Assembly (NCBI GenBank): GCA_021298655.1
Contig: JAJTFK010000007.1
Location: 22,013 to 86,012 of the forward strand
Reading direction: 5' to 3'
Source of the DNA: Cryomorphaceae bacterium
Lineage (GTDB): Bacteria; Bacteroidota; Bacteroidia; Flavobacteriales; Schleiferiaceae
Length of the DNA: 64,000 nt
Part shown: one piece after another, positions 28,383 to 37,255 of the stretch
Layout of the letters: every line of letters begins with the position of its first letter
Numbering within the stretch: position 1 is the first letter of the stretch
Translations under genes and position numbers: made by a program
The notes under the pieces: model-generated
The model's input: the letters and a program-made list of their open reading frames with translations, nothing else
Database searches by the model: none
What the model was told of the DNA's origin: nothing

Positions 28383-29597
28383 TTACCGGAGCCAATAATT
28401 CCGAAATGCGCCTTCGGGATCGTAGTCGTTGGCCTGCTTCACGGTGTTAAAGCGTCGAATGGGGCGCGGGTCGGTGCCCACTCCGGCGATGTACGCCCAA
28501 TTGGCCCAGTTGCTCGCCGGGTCGTAGTCCAAGAGCTGGGACTCGAAATAGGCCGCTCCGTAGCGCCAATCGAGGCCCATGTCGTGAATAAGGTAGGAGG
28601 CCAGGTTTTGTCGGGCGCGGTTGCTGCTGAAGCCCGTAGCGGCGAGTTCACGCATGCCGGCATCGACGAAGTCGTCTCCGGTCGTTCCGTCAACCCAGCG
28701 CTGAAACGCTTGGGCATGGAAGCCGGTTTGGGGTGCCGCATCCCGAAATCCTTTTTGGGAGAAGAGCCGGCTTCCCGCGGTGTAGGCCACCCACTGGAAG
28801 TACTCCCGCCACAGAAGTTCAACCCGTATCCATTCGACGTCGGCGCTGCCGCCCAGTTGGGCCTCGAGGGCGAGGCACTCCTGCCATACGCGCTTTGGGC
28901 TGAGTGCGCCCGACGCAAGCCAGATCGAGAATTTTGTAGAAAACTCGGTGCCCAGAAGTCCGTTTCGGCGCGTTTTGTACTGCCGAGCCCCCTCGGGTTG
29001 GCTAAAATAGGCCCGAAGTCGGGCAAGGGCATCGGCTTCGCTCGGGCTAAAGGGAATCGATTCGCTGGGGTGCTGCGGGGAATGCTTAGCGGTAATCGCC
29101 AGAGGCGCCAGATTAAATTCGGTATGCTCCCGTTCGGCCCGATGCCGAAATGGGGTAAAGGTGGGCGGTAGGTGGTTCAGTCCGCCGGGAATGTTCATGG
29201 GGCTCCACAGGCTGTGCGTCCAAAACGACGCAGTCTTAGGGATGGCGGCCCGAACGGCTTCTTCTTCACGGCGCTCGTCGAAGGCCACCGATCTGCTGAA
29301 TACGACCTCGTCGGCGGCGCATTGGGTCAGCCAATCAACCGCCGATCCGTCGGTTTCCACGAGCTTCACGCCCAGTGGTTCCAGCTCGGCGCGCAGCGAA
29401 TCCAGGCTTCCCGAGATCCAAGACCGGCGTTTAGGGCTTAGCCGAGGAATGCCGCCAAGCCCCGTAGCCGTTTTAAGGCCGTTCCACGCAAAAAGCGCCA
29501 CGGCTTCGGTTCCGGTTTGAATCGACGCGTCGCGCAGGTAGTTCCAGCATTCGTTGTCGTTCAGTCGCCGATCGTGGCGCAGCCACCACACAATCAT
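28383..29597 (-). CDS. Cryptochrome DASH / deoxyribodipyrimidine photolyase family
   Basis: This 404-residue flavoprotein has the photolyase alpha/beta domain (WWLRHDRRLNDNECW) and the FAD-binding helical domain. The C-terminal half has the DASH-like signatures MRELAATGFSSNRARQNLAS, DWRYGAAYFESQLLDYDPASNWANW and RRFNTVKQANDYDPEG. Cry-DASH proteins repair cyclobutane dimers in single-stranded DNA and may also sense blue light. It is shorter than typical DASH proteins, with a reduced N-terminal antenna domain. Its start overlaps the photolyase stop (ATGA at 29594-29597). Confidence 0.9.
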   Translation of the reverse strand: MIVWWLRHDRRLNDNECWNYLRDASIQTGTEAVALFAWNGLKTATGLGGIPRLSPKRRSWISGSLDSLRAELEPLGVKLVETDGSAVDWLTQCAADEVVFSRSVAFDERREEEAVRAAIPKTASFWTHSLWSPMNIPGGLNHLPPTFTPFRHRAEREHTEFNLAPLAITAKHSPQHPSESIPFSPSEADALARLRAYFSQPEGARQYKTRRNGLLGTEFSTKFSIWLASGALSPKRVWQECLALEAQLGGSADVEWIRVELLWREYFQWVAYTAGSRLFSQKGFRDAAPQTGFHAQAFQRWVDGTTGDDFVDAGMRELAATGFSSNRARQNLASYLIHDMGLDWRYGAAYFESQLLDYDPASNWANWAYIAGVGTDPRPIRRFNTVKQANDYDPEGAFRNYWLR

Positions 29598-31120
29598 AAA
29601 TTGTTTATTGACTGTAAATTAGATTCTGCCTGTTCAAGTAAGGCTTCTCGGTGATCGGGCTTCATTTTATCCCAGGTACGGTAGACCATGCCGACCCGAG
29701 GATTGCGCTCGAGCTGGGGGCGGTTCCGCGCGTAAAAATGCCAGTACAGGCTGTTGAAGGGGCAGGCGTTGGGGCCAACCTTCTCGTGAACGGAATAGGG
29801 ACAGGACGCACAGTGGTTTCCCTGCTTGTTGAGGTAGGCCCCGCTGCTGACGTAGGGCTTGGTTCCGACTATTCCTCCGTCGGCAAACTGACTCATGCCT
29901 CGGGTGTTGGGCAGTTCAACCCATTCAAGGGCATCTATGTAGATGCCGAGGTACCAAGTGTCCAGTTCCCGGGGATCCAAACCCGCCAACAGGGCGAAGT
30001 TGCCGACGACCATAAGGCGCTGGATGTGGTGGGCGTAGGCGGTGCGCAGGCTTTGGTCCACGGCGACCTGCATGCAGCGCATGCGGGTTTGGCCAGTGTA
30101 CATCCACGGGGGCAGCGGGCGGTCGTGGCCAAAAAAATTGCGTTCGGCGTAGCTCGGCATTTGGTCCCAGTAGATTCCGCGCACGTATTCACGCCAGCCC
30201 AAAACTTGGCGAATAAAACCCTCCACGGCCGGCAGGGGGTAGCGCTCGGGTGCGCGGCGCCAAGCCGTTTCGGCGGCGCGAACGGCGTCGAGTGGGTGCA
30301 GCATTTTGGTATTGAGGGCGAAGGAAATACGGCTGTGAAACAAGAAATCCTGGCCTTCGGCTAGGGAGTCTTGGTAGCGTCCAAACAGCGCAAGGGCGTG
30401 TTCGACAAAGTGGTCGAGGACGTCGAGGGCCTCAGGTCGGTCGGAAGGCCAGGGGAAATCGGCGGCTGCCGACTCGCCCCAACGCGGAATTCCATGGCGG
30501 TCTAGTCGCGCGTCCAGTTCGCGCAGGTCGTGGTGCGCGCGCCATTCTCGGGGTACCTGCTGCGCGGGATCCCAGGATGATCGGTTTTCGGCATCGAAGT
30601 TCCAGGTTCCGCCCTCTGGCTGGCCCGAAGTGTCGAGAAGTACGTTCCATTTAACCCGCATTACCCGGTAAAACGACTCCATGAGGTAGGTTTTCTTGCT
30701 CGCAAAATGCCGGCGAACGCCGTCGCGTTCGGTAAGGAAGTGTTCGCTGGGCACGCACTGCCCGATGCCGCTCAGCGCCTGGTCTAAGCGGTATTCGTCG
30801 GGTTCTTGGTACTCAACCGCCACCGTTTGGCCCGTTCGGGCTTCCCATTCGGTCTTCAAGGCTTCAAGGTTGGCGCGAAGACTGCCTCGTTGCCTTGGTT
30901 CGTCCAGCGTCCAGTGTTCCACGGAGTGGCCTTCGGCCCGAAGCCATTCGGCGAAGCGCTGCATTCCGTGCAAAAACGCCAGCATTTTTTGGCGGTGGTG
31001 GGGAGCGTAGGTAAGCTCTTCTCGACTTTCAAATAGGGCATACACCACCTCGGAATCGCGTTGCGCGAACCACGAGTGCAGCGGGTTGAGCTGGTCGCCC
31101 AAAATGAGGCGGAGCTTCAT
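29594..31120 (-). CDS. FeS-type bacterial photolyase (PhrB-like, (6-4) class)
   Basis: The 508-residue protein starts [12 protein letters not shown] at 31120, the standard start of the FeS-BCP/photolyase-related family, and overlaps the DUF2256 stop (ATGA). The in-frame extension to 31363 covers the two upstream genes and is rejected. Helical motifs FAL(N)[24 protein letters not shown] and [19 protein letters not shown] bind FAD. Four cysteines (RMRCM, CASCP, NACPF) fit the 4Fe-4S cluster of this class. PhrB of Agrobacterium repairs (6-4) photoproducts; the same activity is inferred here from family membership. Confidence 0.9.
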   Translation of the reverse strand: MKLRLILGDQLNPLHSWFAQRDSEVVYALFESREELTYAPHHRQKMLAFLHGMQRFAEWLRAEGHSVEHWTLDEPRQRGSLRANLEALKTEWEARTGQTVAVEYQEPDEYRLDQALSGIGQCVPSEHFLTERDGVRRHFASKKTYLMESFYRVMRVKWNVLLDTSGQPEGGTWNFDAENRSSWDPAQQVPREWRAHHDLRELDARLDRHGIPRWGESAAADFPWPSDRPEALDVLDHFVEHALALFGRYQDSLAEGQDFLFHSRISFALNTKMLHPLDAVRAAETAWRRAPERYPLPAVEGFIRQVLGWREYVRGIYWDQMPSYAERNFFGHDRPLPPWMYTGQTRMRCMQVAVDQSLRTAYAHHIQRLMVVGNFALLAGLDPRELDTWYLGIYIDALEWVELPNTRGMSQFADGGIVGTKPYVSSGAYLNKQGNHCASCPYSVHEKVGPNACPFNSLYWHFYARNRPQLERNPRVGMVYRTWDKMKPDHREALLEQAESNLQSINNL

Positions 31121-31272
31121 GGGGTGGACTTGGTTTTGGCTTCGCTCCGACAGCGGTCCGAACAGTACTTGACCTGATCCCAGTCGCGCTCCCACTTTTT
31201 GCGCCACGTGAACGGGCGACTGCACTGGGCGCAGTCTTTTTGGGGCAGGTTGGATTTGGCTACGCCGCGCAC
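31117..31272 (-). CDS. DUF2256 zinc-ribbon-like small protein
   Basis: A 51-codon gene between the flavin reductase and photolyase genes, too short for common ORF cutoffs. The product reads [17 protein letters not shown] then [14 protein letters not shown] and [13 protein letters not shown]. The KSNLPQK start, CxxC (residues 14, 17), [12 protein letters not shown] and CxxxC (37, 41) are exactly the DUF2256 pattern, a likely zinc site. GTG 31272 lies two bases after the preceding stop, and its own stop overlaps the photolyase ATG. Function is unknown, but DUF2256 genes are commonly found beside photolyase genes. Confidence 0.88.
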   Translation of the reverse strand: MRGVAKSNLPQKDCAQCSRPFTWRKKWERDWDQVKYCSDRCRSEAKTKSTP

Positions 31273-31274
31273 GT

Positions 31275-31907
31275 TTAGCGCATTTGGGGTTTGCGGTCGG
31301 GCAGCGCGTACGCAAAACGACCAAGCTGCCGGCTGCGGTGGTAGGAATCCAAACCCTGGGCAAGAAGTAGGTCCTCGGGTAGGGCTACAAAGCCGTCTTC
31401 GCCGAGCACGGCGGTGTCGGCCAGCTGGACCTCGACCACCGATCCCACGACCAAAATGGTTCCGCTGGCCAAAACGTGTTCTTCGGCCAGCGTGAGGCCG
31501 TAGGCTACGGTTGCTCCATCGATTCGGGGCGCGGCGATGCGGTCAAAGGGGGTCCAGCTGATGCCCTGGACATCCAGTTCGCTTTCGCCTTCGGGGTACT
31601 TGGCGCTGCACTGGTGGAGTTCGCCGGCTTCCCGAATGTCGCCGGCCATGAGGTTGAATCCAAAACTGGCCCGTTCGCGCAGGTAGCGCAAGCCTTGATG
31701 CTCGGCCGTCAGCGGCCGAAACAGAAACCCAAGCTGCGGTGGGTTGGCGCTGACGTGGAGGGTTTGGCTGAACACGGCCGCATTGGCCAGGCCGGACGGG
31801 GAGAACGTCGTGAGCAGGCCTACCTGGCGCGGCCCGCCCAGGGAATTAAAAAACTGTGCGCGGAACCGAGGCTCCCAGGAATTCCATACGGTGTCGGTCA
31901 GCTTCAC
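31275..31907 (-). CDS. Flavin reductase family protein
   Basis: This 210-residue protein has the split-barrel FMN-binding fold of flavin reductase-like proteins: [38 protein letters not shown] (in part) and [15 protein letters not shown]. It starts with GTG at 31907, overlapping the SDR stop (GTGA); the extension to 32138 runs inside the SDR gene. Beside two FAD photolyases it may supply or recycle reduced flavin, which is inference. Confidence 0.85.
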   Translation of the reverse strand: MKLTDTVWNSWEPRFRAQFFNSLGGPRQVGLLTTFSPSGLANAAVFSQTLHVSANPPQLGFLFRPLTAEHQGLRYLRERASFGFNLMAGDIREAGELHQCSAKYPEGESELDVQGISWTPFDRIAAPRIDGATVAYGLTLAEEHVLASGTILVVGSVVEVQLADTAVLGEDGFVALPEDLLLAQGLDSYHRSRQLGRFAYALPDRKPQMR

Positions 31908-32584
31908 GGGCGCAGGCTGCTCATTCCGCCGTCGACGCCCAATACCTGGCCGCTGATCCATGGGTTGTCGAGCAGGGCAAGGCCTGCCGCGGCGAGGTCT
32001 TCGGCCTCGCCCACGCGCTTGAGCGGGTGGCGTTCGGCAGCTGCGGCCGCGCGGGCTTCGTTGCCCAGCAGCTTGGACGCCAATGGAGTATTGGTAAGCG
32101 AGGGTGCAATCGCATTGACGCGCACGACGGGTGCCCACTCGGCGGCCAGCGATCGAACCAGGCCCTCAACGGCCCCTTTGGCCATGGCGATGCTCGCGTG
32201 GTAGCTCATGCCTTGCCCCACGGCCACCGTGCTAAACAGCAGCGCGGAACCCTGTCCTTCGCGAAGGGCCTTTTCGGCTTTTTGAAGCGCCAGCGCGGCC
32301 CCAAGGGCATTGATTTCAAAATCGCTGCGGAATTCCTCGGCCTTGTAGCCCTTGAAGGGCTTTAGGTTGATGCTGCCCGGGGCGTAAACAAACCCATCTA
32401 GCCGGTCGGGAAGACCGCTTCCGTCCCACTGCAGCACGTCGGCCTGAATTTCGTGGAGGCGGGGGTTGGATCGGTCGCTGCTTCCGCGCGAAAGACCAAC
32501 GACCGCGTCGCCCCGTTCGAGCAGGAGATCGGTAAGGGCGCGACCGATTCCGCTGCGGTGCCCCGCGATAAAGTAGGTTTTCAT
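31904..32584 (-). CDS. Short-chain dehydrogenase/reductase
   Basis: The 226-residue enzyme has the Rossmann start FIAGHRSGIGRALTD, the catalytic YHASIAMAK (Tyr and Lys of YxxxK) preceded by the Ser in LLFSTVAVG, and the C-terminal QVLGVDGGMSSL. The substrate is unknown. It heads the overlapping minus-strand unit with flavin reductase, DUF2256 and both photolyases. It is divergent from hutH, 47 bases away. Confidence 0.9.
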   Translation of the reverse strand: MKTYFIAGHRSGIGRALTDLLLERGDAVVGLSRGSSDRSNPRLHEIQADVLQWDGSGLPDRLDGFVYAPGSINLKPFKGYKAEEFRSDFEINALGAALALQKAEKALREGQGSALLFSTVAVGQGMSYHASIAMAKGAVEGLVRSLAAEWAPVVRVNAIAPSLTNTPLASKLLGNEARAAAAAERHPLKRVGEAEDLAAAGLALLDNPWISGQVLGVDGGMSSLRP

Positions 32585-32586
32585 AC

Positions 32587-32615
32587 TTGAGCTAACACCG
32601 CTCGGACTACTTTTG
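32587..32615 (+). promoter_or_regulatory. Promoter of hutH
   Basis: TTG at 32587-32589, an 18-base spacer and TACTTTTG at 32608-32615 fit the Bacteroidota consensus. The leader to ATG 32632 is about ten bases. The -33 element lies three bases beyond the start codon of the divergent SDR gene. Confidence 0.65.
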
Positions 32616-32631
32616 TTGAAACCCTCAACGA

Positions 32632-34137
32632 ATGGCCCATCCCGTGCTAAATCTTATTCAAACGTGGTCGCTGAGCGACTGGAATGCCGTAGCCGAGGGC
32701 CGTGCCGAGCTCGTGCTGCGTGCCGAAGACCGCGCCGCCGTGGCCGCCAACCGCGCCGCCGTGGAACGCGGCATCGAGCAGGGTAGGGTGGTTTACGGGG
32801 TGAATACCGGTTTTGGTGCGCTTTGCACCACGGCCGTTGACCGCCGCGACCTTCAGGCGCTGCAGCGCAACCTGATCATGAGCCATGCGGCCGGAGCAGG
32901 TCCCTTGGCGTCGCCCGCGGTGGTGCGTTTGATGCTGGCGGCCAAAGCGCGCAACCTGGCCCGTGCCCATTCCGGCGTGCGCCCCGAGCTGCTTGACGCC
33001 GTCCTCACGCTGTACCGCGAAGACGCGCTTCCCGAAGTTCCTCTGATGGGCTCGCTGGGCGCGTCGGGTGACTTGGCCCCCCTGGCGCATTTATCGTTGG
33101 CCCTCCTCGGTGAAGCCCACGTACTGCACCGCGGCACCCGCGTTTCGTCCGCGCAGTTTTGGCGTAATCTGGGCCAAAATCCCCAAGTTCTCGAGGCGAA
33201 AGAGGGCTTAGCGTTGATCAACGGCACGCAATTCATGCAGGCCGTGGGCCTGGCCTCTGCCCTCAAAGCGGCGCAGCTCGCGCAGTGGGCCGATGCCGTG
33301 GGCACCGCGTCGCTACTGGCGTACGATGGAATGCCTTCGCCCTTTGAAGCACGGGTTCATGCCCTGCGTCCCCACCTGGGTCAGGGACTTGTGGCCCAAA
33401 ACGTGCGCGAATGGGCCGCGGGTTCGCCGCTCTGGCACGACCAAAAGGCCCACGTGCAGGACCCGTACTCGTTTCGGTGCATGCCCCAAGTGCATGGAGC
33501 AAGCCGCGACGCCTGGCGGTACGTGGTGGGGGTGCTGGAAACCGAATCTGCCTCGGTTACCGACAACCCGCTCGTATTCACCGACAGCGGCGATGGCGTG
33601 AGTGCCGGTCATTTTCACGGACAACCGCTGGCGCTGGCTTTTGACTACGCCAAGATTGCGAGTGCGGAATGGGGCAGCATCAGCGAGCGCCGAATCAACC
33701 AGCTTACGCTGGGCAAGCGCGGACTCCCCATGTTTTTGGCGGCCGACAGCGGCGTCGAAAGCGGCCTCATGATCGTGCAGTACGCCGCGGCCGCCTTGGT
33801 TAGCCGCAACAAGCAGCGCGCCACGCCCGCCAGTGCCGACAGCATCGACAGCAGTGCCGGCCAAGAGGACCACGTGAGCATGGGCGCCAACGCGGCCACG
33901 GATTTGCACGAAGTGTTGGGCAATGTGGAACGCATCCTTTCCATGGAATGGCTGTGTGCGGTGCAGGCCGCCGAGCGCAGCGGGCGAAATCTTGGTCCCC
34001 GCTTGGAAGCGCTTAAAAACGACTTTCGCCGCAGCTACCCTGCCGTTTCAGGGGACTACTACGCCCACGAAGGCATGGAGGCCGCTTTGGCCTTTCTGCA
34101 GTCCACGACGTTGGGGTCGCTCGACCACGCGTTTTAA
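32632..34137 (+). CDS. hutH: Histidine ammonia-lyase
   Basis: HutH removes ammonia from histidine to give urocanate. The 501-residue protein has the Ala-Ser-Gly triad at about 144-146 (GSLGASGDLAPLAHL) that forms the MIO cofactor, NGTQFMQA, DPYSFRCMPQVHG and the C-terminal DSIDSSAGQEDHVSMG. It is a single gene here; hutU and hutI are not in the window, though the arginase-family gene at 49 kb shares a fold with HutG. It is convergent with rsmE, four bases apart. Confidence 0.95.
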   Translation: MAHPVLNLIQTWSLSDWNAVAEGRAELVLRAEDRAAVAANRAAVERGIEQGRVVYGVNTGFGALCTTAVDRRDLQALQRNLIMSHAAGAGPLASPAVVRLMLAAKARNLARAHSGVRPELLDAVLTLYREDALPEVPLMGSLGASGDLAPLAHLSLALLGEAHVLHRGTRVSSAQFWRNLGQNPQVLEAKEGLALINGTQFMQAVGLASALKAAQLAQWADAVGTASLLAYDGMPSPFEARVHALRPHLGQGLVAQNVREWAAGSPLWHDQKAHVQDPYSFRCMPQVHGASRDAWRYVVGVLETESASVTDNPLVFTDSGDGVSAGHFHGQPLALAFDYAKIASAEWGSISERRINQLTLGKRGLPMFLAADSGVESGLMIVQYAAAALVSRNKQRATPASADSIDSSAGQEDHVSMGANAATDLHEVLGNVERILSMEWLCAVQAAERSGRNLGPRLEALKNDFRRSYPAVSGDYYAHEGMEAALAFLQSTTLGSLDHAF

Positions 34138-34141
34138 CTGG

Positions 34142-34843
34142 CTACAGGCTTAGGCGCTGGGCAAAAGCCGCTACGGCATAGAGTCCGGCGGTTTCGGTGC
34201 GCAGCCGGTGCGGCCCCAGTCCGACCAGTACGGCTCCGTGGGCCTGGGCTTCGGAGATTTCGGCGTCGGTAAAATCGCCTTCGGGGCCAATAAAAACGGT
34301 CCAGGGTTCGTTGGGCGCAGCCCGAATCAGTTCGGGTAGGTAGGCGGATTCCGGGCGAAGCGCCGCAAGGGCGCATCGTCCTTTCGTCGAGGCCATTCGT
34401 TCGCTGAAGGGCGTCGGGCCGTCCAATTCCGGCAGCATTCCCTTTTGGCTTTGCTTGCACGCCGCCTGCATCACGCGAACCAATCGGTCCAGCTTGAGGT
34501 GGCGGCGCTCGGAACGGGCACATTCCACCAACGAAACGCGGTGCACGCCCAGCTCCACCGCCTTTTCGAGCAGCCACTCGATGCGGTCCATGTTCTTGGT
34601 CGGTGCAATGACCAGATGAAAGCAGCCCGAAACGCTGCCGTAGCTCGGGAGCTCCCGAGCCCGCGCAACCACGGCGCCCCGCTTGCCCAAAAAGTGCAGG
34701 GGACCTTCCCAAGCGGAACCCAATCCGTCAAGCACGCGAACCACGTCGCCGTCGTTCAGGCGCAACACTTTGTGGGCGTGGTGCGCTTCGTCTTCGAGCA
34801 AGGCCACGTCGGCTCCCTGGCGAATGCCCCAGAAGTGGTGCAT
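34142..34843 (-). CDS. rsmE: 16S rRNA m3U1498 methyltransferase RsmE
   Basis: RsmE methylates U1498 in the decoding centre with SAM. The 233-residue SPOUT-type enzyme has HHFWGIRQG, the HKVLRLNDGDVVRV PUA-like part, and the C-terminal knot with FIGPEGDFTDAEI and LGPHRLRTETAGLYA. It begins directly after the rimK stop codon and is the last gene of the tsaD-rimK operon. Confidence 0.95.
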   Translation of the reverse strand: MHHFWGIRQGADVALLEDEAHHAHKVLRLNDGDVVRVLDGLGSAWEGPLHFLGKRGAVVARARELPSYGSVSGCFHLVIAPTKNMDRIEWLLEKAVELGVHRVSLVECARSERRHLKLDRLVRVMQAACKQSQKGMLPELDGPTPFSERMASTKGRCALAALRPESAYLPELIRAAPNEPWTVFIGPEGDFTDAEISEAQAHGAVLVGLGPHRLRTETAGLYAVAAFAQRLSL

Positions 34844-35755
34844 TTAGGCGCCGATTTTGTCTTTGGACTTGGCCTTCGACTGGCCGTGGTGGGCCGCGAT
34901 GTAGTCGATTATGTGTCCCGCTACGTCCATGCCGGTTACGGTTTCTACGCCCTCAAGCCCCGGAGACGAATTGACTTCCATGATGAGCGGACCGCGTGCG
35001 CTCTGAAGCATGTCCACACCGGCCACCTTAAGGCCCAAAGCTTTGGCGGCTTTAACCGCCATCGCGCGTTCGCTGGCCTTTAACTTGATGGGAATGCCCG
35101 AGCCGCCGCTGTGCAGGTTGCTGCGGAATTCGCCTTCGCGACCTTGGCGCTTGTACGCGGCGACGACCTGGCCCCCGACAACAATCGCTCGGATGTCGGC
35201 GCCTTTGGCCTCCTTGATGAATTCCTGGACCAAAATGTTGGCGTCGAGCGAATAAAACGCTTCGATGACGCTGCGCGCCGCCGTTTTGGATTCGGCCAAA
35301 ACAACGCCTTTGCCTTGGGTGCCCTCAAGAAGCTTGACCACCAGCGGCGCACCGCCGACTTCCTTGATGAGTGCGTCGATGTCCGAGGGCTGCTTGGCCA
35401 CCGCCGTGCGCGGGATCGCAACGCCTTCCTTGGCCAAAATCTGCAGCGCGCGCAGCTTGTCGCGCGATCGAACCAGAGCGAGGCTGCTGACGGGCGTAAA
35501 AATGTGCTTCATCTCCAGCTGGCGGAGCATGGCGGCTCCGTAGTCGGTAATGGATGCACCAATGCGCGGAATGACGGCGTCGACGCCCTCAATTCGGTGG
35601 TCGCCGTAGTAAATGTCGAGTTCGTTGGCCGAAAGCACGGCGTAGCTCCGTCCAATATTCATGACTTTGGCGACGTGTCCGCGCGATTCGGCTGCCTCCA
35701 CCAGGCGGCGGGTGGAGTAGAGGTTTCGGTTGGACGAAAGGATCAGTAGGTTCAT
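34844..35755 (-). CDS. rimK: Ribosomal protein S6 glutamate ligase RimK family
   Basis: RimK adds glutamates to the C-terminus of ribosomal protein S6 using ATP. The 303-residue protein has the N-terminal RimK domain (NELDIYYGDHRIEGVDAVIPRIG) and an ATP-grasp domain (GGAPLVVKLLEGTQGKGVVL, AKGADIRAIVVGG, SSPGLEGVE). The start overlaps the stop of the retropepsin-like gene (ATGA). Family members with other amide-ligase targets exist, so S6 is the likely but unproven substrate. Confidence 0.9.
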   Translation of the reverse strand: MNLLILSSNRNLYSTRRLVEAAESRGHVAKVMNIGRSYAVLSANELDIYYGDHRIEGVDAVIPRIGASITDYGAAMLRQLEMKHIFTPVSSLALVRSRDKLRALQILAKEGVAIPRTAVAKQPSDIDALIKEVGGAPLVVKLLEGTQGKGVVLAESKTAARSVIEAFYSLDANILVQEFIKEAKGADIRAIVVGGQVVAAYKRQGREGEFRSNLHSGGSGIPIKLKASERAMAVKAAKALGLKVAGVDMLQSARGPLIMEVNSSPGLEGVETVTGMDVAGHIIDYIAAHHGQSKAKSKDKIGA

Positions 35756-36189
35756 GGTGCGGATGGTGCAGGGGGAGTAAGGCGGGAAAGGTACTTCGCC
35801 GACACGTTGCGGCGGCGGACGTCGACCACAAATCCGCGCTTTAAAAAGGTTCGGCCGAGCAGCAGCTGGTGGCGCATCCGCGAACGGTCCGAAAGGCTGA
35901 ATTCCTGGAGCACCACTTCGCCGTATACACGCAGCTCAAGGTGAACCAGGTAGCGCTCCTGGAGGTCGCCAAAGCTGGATTTGACTGTGGCCCTTCGGTA
36001 GGCCGTGTGGCGCGTCGTGGTTCCGTTGGGCCAGCGAACGACGAGCTCGGATCCGTCGAGGTGGTAGTTGATGCAGTGCACCGCGCAATGGTAGGCGCCG
36101 GTGTCAATGCGCGCTTCGACGTCGGTCCAGCCCAATTCGGGCAGGTGTACGAGTTCGCTTCGTCCCAGGGGGCGCTTGATGCTAGCCAT
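35752..36189 (-). CDS. Retropepsin-like protease, RimB-type
   Basis: The 145-residue protein belongs to the RimK-associated family often annotated ATP-dependent zinc protease. The catalytic motif RIDTGA is near residue 28, and LLLGRTFLKRGFVVDV near 115 is the second conserved part. It is a retropepsin-like aspartic protease fold. In Pseudomonas the related RimB is encoded with RimK and is thought to act against its products. ATG 36189 is used; the longer frame to 36279 lies inside tsaD. It overlaps tsaD by eight bases and rimK by four. Confidence 0.82.
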   Translation of the reverse strand: MASIKRPLGRSELVHLPELGWTDVEARIDTGAYHCAVHCINYHLDGSELVVRWPNGTTTRHTAYRRATVKSSFGDLQERYLVHLELRVYGEVVLQEFSLSDRSRMRHQLLLGRTFLKRGFVVDVRRRNVSAKYLSRLTPPAPSAP

Positions 36190-37225
36190 GGAGTGAAGGT
36201 ACTTCCAAGCGGGCGCTGGCCGCGCGGTCCATTCCGCTAAATCGACCTTCGGCAAAGGCGTAGTAGGCGACGGCGCCAATCATTGCGGCGTTATCGGTGG
36301 CGTAGCTCAGGGGCGGAATGCCCACGGGGAGTTCGCGTCGAAGGCCCCAGGCCTCGAATTCACGGCGAAGCAGGCGGTTGGCCGCCACGCCGCCCGCGAG
36401 AACTGCATACCGATGTTCGGGCTGAAGGGCCCGGTCCAAGCGATCGAGCAGGGGCTGGACCAAGGCAAGTCGAGCCGAAGCGCACCAATCATTGAGGTCC
36501 TCGGTCAGGGTTTCGGGGCGCAGCTTTTGTTCCTTTTGAAGGGCGTACAGGATGCTGGTTTTAAGTCCGCTGTAGCTGAAATCAAGCCCGGGGGTTTGCA
36601 TTCGAGCCAGCGCAAACCGCTGCGGATTTCCGAATTCCGCGCGGCGGTCGACTTCGGGCCCGCCGGGGTAGGGAAGCCCAAACATCTTGGCCGCCTTATC
36701 GAAGGCTTCGCCTACGGCGTCGTCCAGGGTTCCGCCCAAAAGACGAAAATCGAAGGGTCCCCGAACGTCAAACAGCTGGGTGTGGCCGCCCGAAACCACC
36801 AAGGCAAGAAAGGGAAAGCCTTCGAGCGGGCGTTCCTGCACTCCGGGCTCCATCAGGCTGTGGGCCAGCACGTGGGCTTGAATGTGGTGAACCCCGATAA
36901 AGGGAAGGTCCAGCGACTGCGCGAGGGCCTTGGCGGTGCCGTGGCCCACCAGCAGCGAACCGAGCAATCCCGGACCTTCGGTAGCGGCCACCGCGTCGAG
37001 TTCACCAAACGCAACACCCGCCTGAGCCAGGGCCGCGCGAACCGTCGGTACAAGGGTTTGCAGGTGCGCCCTCGAGGCGAGTTCCGGAACCACGCCGCCG
37101 TAGGCCTCGTGAACCGTTTGGCTGTAAACCACGTTGGACAGCACCCGTCGGCCGCGCAGCACCGCCGCCCCGCTGTCGTCGCAGCTGCTTTCAATGGAAA
37201 GGATTAGGGGCTCTGCCGGCTTCAT
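36182..37225 (-). CDS. tsaD: tRNA N6-threonylcarbamoyladenosine synthase subunit TsaD
   Basis: TsaD transfers the threonylcarbamoyl group to A37 of ANN-decoding tRNAs. The 347-residue protein has IESSCDDSGAAV at the start, VVPELASRAHLQ, the metal-binding histidines in VHHIQAHVLAH, SGGHTQL and GGVAANRLLR. It has a normal length and heads the tsaD - RimB-like - rimK - rsmE operon. Confidence 0.96.
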   Translation of the reverse strand: MKPAEPLILSIESSCDDSGAAVLRGRRVLSNVVYSQTVHEAYGGVVPELASRAHLQTLVPTVRAALAQAGVAFGELDAVAATEGPGLLGSLLVGHGTAKALAQSLDLPFIGVHHIQAHVLAHSLMEPGVQERPLEGFPFLALVVSGGHTQLFDVRGPFDFRLLGGTLDDAVGEAFDKAAKMFGLPYPGGPEVDRRAEFGNPQRFALARMQTPGLDFSYSGLKTSILYALQKEQKLRPETLTEDLNDWCASARLALVQPLLDRLDRALQPEHRYAVLAGGVAANRLLRREFEAWGLRRELPVGIPPLSYATDNAAMIGAVAYYAFAEGRFSGMDRAASARLEVPSLHG

Positions 37226-37229
37226 GGCA

Positions 37230-37251
37230 CAAAATTAGGGCGCTACCTTAG
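37230..37251. promoter_or_regulatory. Divergent -7 boxes of tsaD and tamB
   Basis: On the minus strand TAATTTTG at 37230-37237 ends four bases before the tsaD ATG. On the plus strand TACCTTAG at 37244-37251 ends four bases before the tamB ATG at 37256. Only six bases separate the boxes. Confidence 0.55.
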
Positions 37252-37255
37252 CAGC

